This document shows positions 6,875 to 13,167 of a stretch of 15,526 nucleotides of DNA, one piece after another. The translations under genes were made by a program, and so were the position numbers. The stretch covers positions 1-15,526 of the forward strand of contig JAGWAK010000025.1 of assembly GCA_021296435.1 (NCBI GenBank). Reading direction: 5' to 3'. The DNA is from Acidimicrobiia bacterium. Its GTDB lineage: Bacteria > Actinomycetota > Acidimicrobiia > Acidimicrobiales > CATQHL01. Under the pieces are notes generated by a model. That model saw only the letters and a list, made by a program, of their open reading frames with translations. It was not told the DNA's origin and did no database searches. Within the stretch, counting starts at the first letter, position 1; the number at the start of each line of letters is the position of its first letter.

Positions 6875-8230
6875 TCAGCCACCCCGAGAAGTCGAGAACG
6901 CCGCGGCCACCGCTTCGGCGATGGCCGCCATGCCGTCGCCGGTGGGGTGGATGCAATCGAACGAACTGACCCACGATCCGGAGGGGTCGTCTGCGGAGCA
7001 GTACGCCCGCACCTGCACGCCCAGGAACGTCTCGATCGGATCGCGCAGCCAATCGGGTCCGAGCGCGTCGCCCGCCTCGTGGCCGGCGAACAGCGGGGCG
7101 ATGTCCACGAAGTGCACTCGCGAGTCGTGACGCGCCGCCGCCTGCGCCAGCGCCTCGTTGAGGGCTTCGTGTACGAGGGCCGCCTGCTCGACGAAACACT
7201 CGCCACGACATCCGGGTAGCCCGGTCGGGTTGGTCGCCGTCGGGTTGTAGTAGTTGCTAAGAGCGATCCGGGCATCGGTGCGCCTCACCAGCTCATCGAG
7301 GAGATGCCCCACCTTGCCCGCCACGGCTTCGAGGCGCCCGGCCAACTCCTCTTGGTCCAGCTCACCACCCTCGAAGATCGACAGGTCGACCACTCCCACG
7401 TCGTTCGCCCCGACGGTGAGCGTGACGTAGCGAGGATTGAGGTGGACGGCCCAGTCGAGTTGGCTCCAGCCGGGTTCGCCGAGGTCCTCCGGCGCTCCCG
7501 CCGGAAGCCAGGTCGGAACCTCCCAGACGTCGCTGATGGATGTCCCGGCGCAGGCGGCCAGAACCAGGCGCGCTTGTCGGCTCGGCAGCTTGCCGCCGGC
7601 TACGAGGCGATCGAGCACGCCCTTGGGGTACCCCGCCCTCGGTGCCCGCCAGCAGGGGTCACCCAGCAAGGCATCGGTCAGGTCGAGGCCGAAGCCGGCC
7701 GCAACGGAGTCGCCCAGGGCCACCAGCACGTTCTGGCGATACCGGTGGCGGGCGACAAAGGTGACATCGGAGGTGGTGCTGGCCCCGTCGTTGTCGGTGG
7801 CCGTGACCTGCCCGTCCCACGTCCCAGCGACCGGAGGCGTCCAGGCGAACGAGTCGTCGGCGCCGCCGGGTGAGCTGAAGCCGGGCGGCGGGCGGCGCCA
7901 GATGATCCTCGTCACGTGGCCGTCCGGGTCGCCGACGCTCAGGCGCGCCTCGAGCCGCTCCCCGACGGTCCACACGATCGAGTCCACGTGGAGGTGGGGT
8001 GGCTGGTTCGGGGGCTGCGTCGTCGGGGACGCGGCCGGGACGATGGCGTCTCCCAATCCTGTGCCGCCATCGTCGGGACAGCCCGTCGCCGCCACCGAGA
8101 TCACGGCCAGAGTGACGGTCGCCGGAAGCGCCAGGCGGCTACGCGCTGTCCCCCTTCGTCGCCCGGTTGTGTTCCCGCCGGCCCGCGCTAGCCTGATTGC
8201 CGACGAAATCAGTCTGGAATTACCGGCCAC
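6875..8230 (-). CDS. Secreted SGNH/GDSL-hydrolase lipoprotein (esterase/lipase-like)
   Basis: With the GTG at 8228-8230 as start, the product has 451 residues. A basic n-region (RRRGTARSR) and hydrophobic stretch end in ATGC, so Cys51 is a probable lipid anchor. A low-complexity linker (TTQPPNQPP) precedes a beta-sandwich domain (about 83-158) with VGDPDGH and ATDNDG turns, like cadherin or Ig-like repeats. The SGNH hydrolase follows: block I ALGDSVAAGFG (Ser175), block III VGANDVG (Asn276) and block V DCIHPTGDG (Asp425, His428). Six cysteines in the catalytic domain (193, 227, 341, 345, 411, 426) fit the three disulfides known in Streptomyces SGNH esterases and lipases. The substrate is probably an ester of lipid, acyl sugar or polymer. 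Start choice is uncertain: the frame is open to 8401, but that stretch is antisense to the peroxiredoxin gene, and other starts (TTG 8245, CTG 8134) are possible. Confidence 0.87.
   Translation of the reverse strand: MAGNSRLISSAIRLARAGGNTTGRRRGTARSRLALPATVTLAVISVAATGCPDDGGTGLGDAIVPAASPTTQPPNQPPHLHVDSIVWTVGERLEARLSVGDPDGHVTRIIWRRPPPGFSSPGGADDSFAWTPPVAGTWDGQVTATDNDGASTTSDVTFVARHRYRQNVLVALGDSVAAGFGLDLTDALLGDPCWRAPRAGYPKGVLDRLVAGGKLPSRQARLVLAACAGTSISDVWEVPTWLPAGAPEDLGEPGWSQLDWAVHLNPRYVTLTVGANDVGVVDLSIFEGGELDQEELAGRLEAVAGKVGHLLDELVRRTDARIALSNYYNPTATNPTGLPGCRGECFVEQAALVHEALNEALAQAAARHDSRVHFVDIAPLFAGHEAGDALGPDWLRDPIETFLGVQVRAYCSADDPSGSWVSSFDCIHPTGDGMAAIAEAVAAAFSTSRGG
8167..8194 (+). promoter_or_regulatory. 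Putative promoter of the peroxiredoxin gene
   Basis: TTGTGT (8167-8172) and TAGCCT (8189-8194) are spaced by 16 bases. A start of transcription near 8201 would give a leader of about 60 bases before the ATG at 8262. The whole element lies inside the 5' coding part of the divergent esterase gene. Confidence 0.35.
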
Positions 8231-8245
8231 ACGACCACCGATCAA

Positions 8246-8251
8246 GGGAGG
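8246..8251 (+). promoter_or_regulatory. Ribosome binding site of the peroxiredoxin gene (GGGAGG)
   Basis: GGGAGG ends 10 bases before the ATG at 8262. This fixes the start against the much longer upstream open frame, which is antisense to the esterase gene. Confidence 0.75.
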
Positions 8252-8261
8252 ACACAGCGGC

Positions 8262-8897
8262 ATGACTGTGCAACTGGGGGACGTTGCCCCCGACTTTACG
8301 GCAGACACCACCGAGGGCACCATCAACTTCCATGAGTGGAAGGACGGCAGCTGGGCGGTGTTGTTCTCGCATCCCAAGGATTTCACACCGGTCTGCACCA
8401 CCGAGTTGGGTTACACGGCCAAGCTTCGGAGTGAGTTCGCAGCGCGAAACGTGAAGGTCATCGGGCTCTCGTGCGACTCGGTGGAGGATCACCGGGTGTG
8501 GTCACAGGACATCCTCGACACCCAGGGCATCTCGCCCAACTTCCCGATGATCGGCGACCCCGACGCAACGGTGGCAAACCTCTACGGCATGATCCACCCC
8601 AACGCCAGCGACACCATGACGGTCCGCTCGGTCTTCGTCATCGGCCCCGACAACGTGGTCAAGCTGATGATCACCTACCCGGCCAGCACGGGCCGCAACT
8701 TCGACGAAGTGCTGCGGGTCATCGACTCCCTGCAGTTGACCGCCCACCACAAGGTGGCCACCCCGGTGAACTGGCAGCACGGTGAGGACGTGATTATTGT
8801 GCCGGCGCTCAGCAACGAGGACGCCGCCGAGCGCTTCCCCGGCGGCTGGGACGAGCAGAAGCCCTACCTGCGGGTGGTCCCCCAGCCCACGGGCTAA
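8262..8897 (+). CDS. 1-Cys peroxiredoxin (Prx6 class)
   Basis: The product is 211 residues, normal for Prx6-type peroxiredoxins. The peroxidatic motif P-x3-T-x2-C is present as PKDFTPVC (Pro38, Thr42, Cys45), followed by TTELG. Arg122 in TVRSVFVIG fits the conserved active-site arginine. The C-terminal half has the extended Prx6 domain (HHKVATPVNWQHGEDVIIVP and a GGWDEQKPYLRVVPQP end). No classical C-terminal resolving cysteine is seen; the only other cysteine is Cys71 (GLSCDS). It reduces hydrogen peroxide and organic or lipid hydroperoxides in the cytoplasm, with the reductant unknown here. It has its own Shine-Dalgarno, a candidate promoter and a strong hairpin after the stop, so it is probably a single-gene unit. 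It starts 31 bases from the divergent esterase gene. Confidence 0.96.
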   Translation: MTVQLGDVAPDFTADTTEGTINFHEWKDGSWAVLFSHPKDFTPVCTTELGYTAKLRSEFAARNVKVIGLSCDSVEDHRVWSQDILDTQGISPNFPMIGDPDATVANLYGMIHPNASDTMTVRSVFVIGPDNVVKLMITYPASTGRNFDEVLRVIDSLQLTAHHKVATPVNWQHGEDVIIVPALSNEDAAERFPGGWDEQKPYLRVVPQPTG

Positions 8898-8920
8898 ACC
8901 CGCCACCACTCGCTCCAACC

Positions 8921-8953
8921 GCGACCCCCCCGGGTCAAGCCCGGGGGCGTCGC
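8921..8953 (+). terminator. Strong hairpin terminator after the peroxiredoxin gene
   Basis: GCGAC pairs with GTCGC (5 bp), then one C/C mismatch, then 8 bp (CCCCCGGG with CCCGGGGG) around the loop TCAAG. It begins 23 bases after the TAA stop. No T-run follows, which is common for actinobacterial terminators. It is the strongest stem noticed in the window. Confidence 0.7.
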
Positions 8954-9128
8954 GCGTCCAGGTAGGCCGAGTGCCCGAAAAGTCCAGCCGGACCACAACA
9001 TCACCTGAACCGCACCAAAAGATCATGCTTCGAGACTTAGGTAATTTCTTCGTAAGAGCAGCGTCAGGTCCGTGACCCCGCCGGTAGGCTCGCCCACGTT
9101 CCCAGCGTCCGAATATGGAGGGCCAACG
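8954..9128 (+). promoter_or_regulatory. Intergenic leader of the ABC transporter operon, with AT-rich patch
   Basis: This non-coding stretch holds an unusually AT-rich segment at about 9018-9057 (AAAGATCATG, then TTAGGTAATTTCTTCG). TAGGCT at 9085-9090 is a possible -10 and GGAGGG at 9117-9122 is the ribosome site. A direct repeat CTTCG flanks the AT-rich core. The AT-rich patch may be promoter DNA or a regulator site; no clear -35 and -10 pair was found within it. Confidence 0.4.
9117..9122 (+). promoter_or_regulatory. Ribosome binding site (GGAGGG) of the ABC ATPase gene
   Basis: GGAGGG lies 6 bases before GTG 9129 and decides that start over the in-frame GTG at 9072, which has no such site and would add 19 residues of low-complexity sequence. 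Confidence 0.75.
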
Positions 9129-9878
9129 GTGGCAGGAAACGGGCAAGAGCCGGCGGTCGGCGCGGCGCGTGCCGTCGAGGCCGTGAAGATCTACGGCAGC
9201 GGCGAGACCGAGGTTCGCGCCCTTGACGGCGTGGACGTGACCTTCGATACCGGGAAGCTGACCACCATCATGGGTCCGTCGGGGTCGGGAAAGTCGACGC
9301 TCATGCACTGCATGGCCGGCCTGGACGCGGTCACCACGGGGCGGATCTTCATCGGTGACACCGAGCTCGGCAGCCTCAGCGAGCGGGACCTGACGCTGTT
9401 GCGCCGCCGGCAGGTCGGCTTCATCTTCCAGGCCTACAACCTGCTCCCCACCCTCACCGCGCTGGAGAACATGACGCTCCCCATCGCGCTGGCCGGCGAG
9501 GATCCCGACAGCGCCTGGCTCACCGAGGTCGTGGATGCGGTCGGCCTGGCCGACCGTCTCACGCACCGGCCCAACGAGCTGTCGGGCGGGCAGCAGCAGC
9601 GGGTGGCGGTGGCGCGGGCGCTCGTGAGCCGCCCGCGCATCATCTTCGCCGACGAGCCCACGGGAAACCTGGACTCCCGTACGGGCGCCGAGGTCCTCGA
9701 GTTCCTGCAGCGGGCCTCCGAGCAACTGGGCCAGACCATCGTGATGGTGACCCACGACGCCGGGGCCGCCAGCTACAGCGACAGGATCGTGTTCCTCAAC
9801 GACGGCCGGATTGTGGACGAGATGCGAGAGCCGACCGTCGACGGTGTGCTCGACAAGGTGAGGACCATCGGTGCCTGA
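9129..9878 (+). CDS. ABC transporter ATP-binding protein, MacB/LolD type
   Basis: The product has 249 residues from GTG 9129. All nucleotide-binding motifs are present: Walker A GPSGSGKS (49-56), Q-loop Gln101 in FIFQAYNLLP, signature LSGGQQQR (151-158), Walker B IIFADE (171-176), D-loop NLDS (180-183) and His209 of the switch in MVTHD. The FIFQAYNLLPTLTALENM stretch is typical of the LolD/MacB/FtsE branch, whose partners are FtsX-type permeases. It would dimerise on the cytoplasmic face and power the large permease encoded 60 bases downstream. The members of this branch release lipoproteins, export peptides or drugs, or act as mechanotransmitters; the actual cargo here is unknown. An acidic Asp/Glu catalytic pair (Asp175, Glu176) is intact, so it should hydrolyse ATP. 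Confidence 0.95.
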   Translation: MAGNGQEPAVGAARAVEAVKIYGSGETEVRALDGVDVTFDTGKLTTIMGPSGSGKSTLMHCMAGLDAVTTGRIFIGDTELGSLSERDLTLLRRRQVGFIFQAYNLLPTLTALENMTLPIALAGEDPDSAWLTEVVDAVGLADRLTHRPNELSGGQQQRVAVARALVSRPRIIFADEPTGNLDSRTGAEVLEFLQRASEQLGQTIVMVTHDAGAASYSDRIVFLNDGRIVDEMREPTVDGVLDKVRTIGA

Positions 9879-9938
9879 GTCGCCGGGCCAGCTTCACCTG
9901 AACCTCACCGCGACACGCCCGAAGGCCTGAGAATCGGC

Positions 9939-12647
9939 ATGTTCCTGCTGCGACTCACCCTCAAGAACATCGCCGCCAGGAAGTTCCTGTTCCTGGGCAC
10001 GGCGTTGAGCGTTGTGCTGGGTGTCGCCTTCGTGGTGGGCGTCTTCATCGTCACGGACAGTCTCCGCGCCACCTTCGACGACATCGCCGACGACATCGCC
10101 GGGTCGATCGATCTTCGCGTGCGCAGCGAGATCGAGTTCGGGGATCGACTGAACGCGCCGGAGGTGGACCCCGCACTGGCCGACGAGATCGCTGGAATCG
10201 ACGGGGTCGCGGCGGTCACCGGTGGTGTCGCCGCCTGGAACGTGGTCATCATCGACTCCGACGGCGAACCGCTGCAGTCCCTCGGTCCGCCGCAATTCGG
10301 TGTGAGTTGGTCCGACGAGGAGGCCCTGACCGAACTGTTCCTGGCCGAAGGCCGGCCGCCGGCCGGCCCGGACGAGTTCGCCACCAACTCGGGAACTGCC
10401 GAGTTCGCGGATCTCCGGATCGGCGAGACATACCGCGTCAGCCTGCCGGAGGGCACGCGCGCGTTCGAACTCGTGGGCACGGTGAACTGGGCCGACCCGG
10501 ACGAGGACCAGTCGCAGGGCGTGCAGTTCACCGTCTTCGACCTGGCCACCGCCACCGAACTGCTCAACGGCGGAGGGGGCTGGGACGAGATCCTCGTGGA
10601 CGTGGACCGGGAGGCCGACATCGCCGCCGTCGCCGTCGCGCTCCGCCAGGCGCTGCCGCCGGGACTCGAGGTGCTGACCGTCGAGGAGGTGGCCGAGGAG
10701 CAGAGCGCCGAATTCGACACGTTCATCACGATCTTCCAGAACATCCTGCTGGCGTTCGCCGTTATCACGCTCGTGGTGTCGGCGTTCCTGGTGAACAACG
10801 TGTTCTCCATCGTCATCGGCCAGCGCATCCGAGAGTTGGGCCTGCTGCGGGTCGTCGGCGCCACGGGAGTCCAGATCCGGCGCTCGGTGCTCGGCGAGGC
10901 GGCCACCGTCGGCGTCATCGCCACGGTGCTCGGTCTCGGTGGCGGCATCGGTGTGTCGGCGGCGCTGAAGGCCATCTTCGGCGCCCTCGGCGGCGAGTTG
11001 CCCATCGATCCGCTGCTGGTGACGGGGCGCACCGTGGGCGTGGCCATCGCCGTCGGTGTGGGCATCACTGTGCTGGCCGCCCTCTCGCCGGCACTCAAGG
11101 CCCGGCGGATCACGCCCGTCGAGGCCCTGCGGGAGGACGCCCGGCTCTCGAGCCCGGTGGTCGCCCGGCGCCCGGTGGCCGGTGCCGCTGCCCTGCTCGC
11201 CGGCGTGGTGCTGCTGGTCCTCGGCCTGGCCGGCGACTGGCCGACCCTCATCCCGCTGGCGCTGCTCGCCGCCGTCCTGGCCAACTGGGGAGGTAAGCGG
11301 CTGGCCTGGTGGGCCGGGAGGCTGGCGGTGACCGCCGTCGGGCTGGCACTGCTCCTCACCACCGTGTTCGCGGATCTCGACACAACGCATCTGCTGGTGG
11401 CCCTCTCGGTCGGTGTGCTGACGGTGTTCGTGGGCATCAACATGACCAGCCCGCTGTTCGCACGACCGATGGCCCGCGCCCTCGGCGCCCCGCTGGCTCG
11501 CATCGACGGCATACCGGGGCACCTGGCGCGCCAGAACGCAGCCCGCAGCCCGCGACGCACCTCCTCGACAGCGGCCGCGCTCATGATCGGGCTCGCTCTG
11601 GTGGTGACCGTTAGCGTCGTGGCCGACTCGCTCAAGAGCAGCTTCGCCAAGGTGCTCGACGAGCAGATCAATGCCGACTGGTTCGTCTGCATCGGCAACT
11701 GCGCCGACCAGTTCAGCGGGTTCAGCCCGAACCTCGGTGAGGAGCTCGAGGCTCTGCCCGAGACACAGTCGGTTGCGACATACCGTTTCCTGAACGAAGC
11801 CTTCCGCACGACCAGCGACGGCAGCACCCATGGCCTTCTGGCGGTGAGCACCGCCGAGTTGGACGCGCACATCGACACCGACCCCGTCGCCGGATCGGTG
11901 AACGATCTGCCCCCCGGCGGTCTGCTGGCCCACGTCGATCAGGCCGAGGCGTACGGACTCTCTGTCGGCGACACGCTGGACGTCGAGGTCCTCGGCGGCG
12001 AGGAGGTCACCTGGACCATCGCCGGGATCTACTCCGACGACGCGGTCGCCGGGAGTTGGGTGGTGTCGCGGACCACCTGGGACGATCACTTCGATGTGAA
12101 TGTGGACCAGTTCCTGTCGGTGGTAAGCGCCAATGGTGTCAGTGAGGAGGCCACCGAAGCCGCCATTATCGAAACGGCAGCGGAGTATCCGCAGGTGACC
12201 GTGCGCTCGCGCGACGATTTCCGTGACTTGCAGAGCGATCAGATCGATCAGGCACTGATCGTGGTGAACGTCTTCCTGGGGCTCTCGCTGGTCATCGCCG
12301 TGCTGGGCATCGTGGCGACCCTGGCGCTGTCGGTCGTCGAACGAACGCGGGAACTGGGCCTCCTGCGGGCGGTCGGCATGACACGGGGCCAGATGCGCCG
12401 CATGGTCTGCTGGGAAGGTCTCGTCGTGGCGATCTTCGGCGGGATCCTGGGAACCGTGCTCGGCGTGGCCTTCGGCGTCCTTGCGGCGGACATCATCCCG
12501 GACTCGGTCGTGAGCACTCTGTCCATTCCGGGCGGCCAGATCGTGCTGTATCTCGTCATCGCCGCGCTGGCCGGACTTGCCAGTGGAATCCTGCCGGCAA
12601 TCTGGGCGGGTCGCCTAAAGGTGCTGGAGGCCATCGGCTACGAGTAG
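9939..12647 (+). CDS. Full-length FtsX-like ABC permease with two FtsX domains
   Basis: The product has 902 residues and about ten membrane segments: 17-39, then three in the first FtsX block (about 265-292, 320-345, 365-385), a central set (about 412-430, 435-450, 462-476, 485-503), one at 545-562, and three in the second FtsX block (about 772-800, 827-852, 866-890). The two blocks carry the same coupling motif, QRIRELGLLRVVGAT (295-309) and ERTRELGLLRAVGMT (801-815), which contacts the ATPase. Two large extracytoplasmic domains follow the first segment (40-260) and the segment at 545-562 (563-770). The second contains CIGNC (Cys584, Cys588), a possible disulfide. This is a MacB/LolC-like permease in duplicated single-chain form, common in actinobacteria. 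It pairs with the ATPase just upstream. The ATG at 9939 lacks a good Shine-Dalgarno. Cargo is unknown; lipoprotein or lipid handling is an inference. Confidence 0.94.
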   Translation: MFLLRLTLKNIAARKFLFLGTALSVVLGVAFVVGVFIVTDSLRATFDDIADDIAGSIDLRVRSEIEFGDRLNAPEVDPALADEIAGIDGVAAVTGGVAAWNVVIIDSDGEPLQSLGPPQFGVSWSDEEALTELFLAEGRPPAGPDEFATNSGTAEFADLRIGETYRVSLPEGTRAFELVGTVNWADPDEDQSQGVQFTVFDLATATELLNGGGGWDEILVDVDREADIAAVAVALRQALPPGLEVLTVEEVAEEQSAEFDTFITIFQNILLAFAVITLVVSAFLVNNVFSIVIGQRIRELGLLRVVGATGVQIRRSVLGEAATVGVIATVLGLGGGIGVSAALKAIFGALGGELPIDPLLVTGRTVGVAIAVGVGITVLAALSPALKARRITPVEALREDARLSSPVVARRPVAGAAALLAGVVLLVLGLAGDWPTLIPLALLAAVLANWGGKRLAWWAGRLAVTAVGLALLLTTVFADLDTTHLLVALSVGVLTVFVGINMTSPLFARPMARALGAPLARIDGIPGHLARQNAARSPRRTSSTAAALMIGLALVVTVSVVADSLKSSFAKVLDEQINADWFVCIGNCADQFSGFSPNLGEELEALPETQSVATYRFLNEAFRTTSDGSTHGLLAVSTAELDAHIDTDPVAGSVNDLPPGGLLAHVDQAEAYGLSVGDTLDVEVLGGEEVTWTIAGIYSDDAVAGSWVVSRTTWDDHFDVNVDQFLSVVSANGVSEEATEAAIIETAAEYPQVTVRSRDDFRDLQSDQIDQALIVVNVFLGLSLVIAVLGIVATLALSVVERTRELGLLRAVGMTRGQMRRMVCWEGLVVAIFGGILGTVLGVAFGVLAADIIPDSVVSTLSIPGGQIVLYLVIAALAGLASGILPAIWAGRLKVLEAIGYE

Positions 12648-12651
12648 CCAC

Positions 12652-12673
12652 CCGGCGCCACGGAGCGCGCCGG
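12652..12673 (+). terminator. Hairpin after the permease gene
   Basis: CCGGCGC (12652-12658) pairs with GCGCCGG (12667-12673) around an 8-base loop, starting 4 bases after the TAG stop. No T-run follows. The next gene's -10-like box lies immediately after it, so it may separate the two transcription units. Confidence 0.45.
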
Positions 12674-12680
12674 CAGGCTC

Positions 12681-12686
12681 CATACT
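12681..12686 (+). promoter_or_regulatory. Putative -10 box (CATACT) for the Rieske-like gene
   Basis: CATACT matches TATAAT at four of six positions and lies exactly 7 bases before the ATG at 12694. It lacks the first T of TANNNT, so it is the weakest of the series. No Shine-Dalgarno is present. Confidence 0.35.
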
Positions 12687-12693
12687 TGTCGGC

Positions 12694-13167
12694 ATGCCGG
12701 TCGCCCCGAGACGGTCGATGAACCCGAGGCGGGCCATCGTGGTGGGCCTCCTGGGCGTCACCGCGGGGGTCGCCCTGGTGTGGGGGATGAGCCGCCTGGC
12801 CAGCACCGGCGATGTGACGGTACGGCTCGGCGACGACACGTTCGAAGCGGGTGACCCGGCCGAGATGAGCCAGGTCATCGCCCGGGACGGGCCGATCCTG
12901 TACGCCGATGCCGCAAGCGGGAACCGCGACATCTGGCTGCAGCACCTCGGGGCCGACCCGGGGCGCGGCTGGTACGCCTTCGACGCCCGCCGGCCGGGAG
13001 CGGGGCGGGACTGCACGCTGCAGTGGCAGCCGCCTGCAGCGGTGTTCGTGGACCCCTGCGACGGGATGATCGTGGAGGCACACGGCGAGGGACTGCCCGG
13101 CTACGAGGTGCGCATCACCGACGGCGAACTGATCGTCGACCTGAACGCGGTCGGCGAGGGAGGCTAG
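12694..13167 (+). CDS. Membrane-anchored protein with Rieske-like fold lacking cluster ligands
   Basis: The product has 157 residues. A basic N-terminus (APRRSMNPRR) and one membrane segment (about 14-33) would place the rest outside the cell. The C-terminal part (about 105-150) follows the Rieske pattern: a first cysteine (Cys107, DCTLQW), then FVDPCDG (Cys122), then GEGLPGYEVRITDGELIVDLN, which resembles the closing strands of Rieske proteins. In a true Rieske centre the pattern is CxH and CxxH. Here the expected histidines are Leu109 and Met125, so a [2Fe-2S] cluster cannot form in the standard way. The two cysteines may instead form a disulfide. ATG 12694 is preferred for its -10-like box; an ATG at codon 9 is possible. 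The last four bases overlap the end of the convergent helicase gene. Function is unknown; the fold call is by pattern only. Confidence 0.75.
   Translation: MPVAPRRSMNPRRAIVVGLLGVTAGVALVWGMSRLASTGDVTVRLGDDTFEAGDPAEMSQVIARDGPILYADAASGNRDIWLQHLGADPGRGWYAFDARRPGAGRDCTLQWQPPAAVFVDPCDGMIVEAHGEGLPGYEVRITDGELIVDLNAVGEGG

Noticed and set aside
7437..8261. N-terminal extension of the peroxiredoxin
   Set aside because: The extension is antisense to the esterase gene, and a GGGAGG ribosome site marks ATG 8262.
8231..8401. N-terminal extension of the esterase to 8401
   Set aside because: It is antisense to the catalytic region of the peroxiredoxin and would put over 80 residues before the signal peptide.
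9894..12089. Minus-strand 731-codon open frame opposite the permease
   Set aside because: The permease on the plus strand has coherent FtsX motifs and membrane segments. The antisense product is Gly/Asp/His/Arg-rich without domains.
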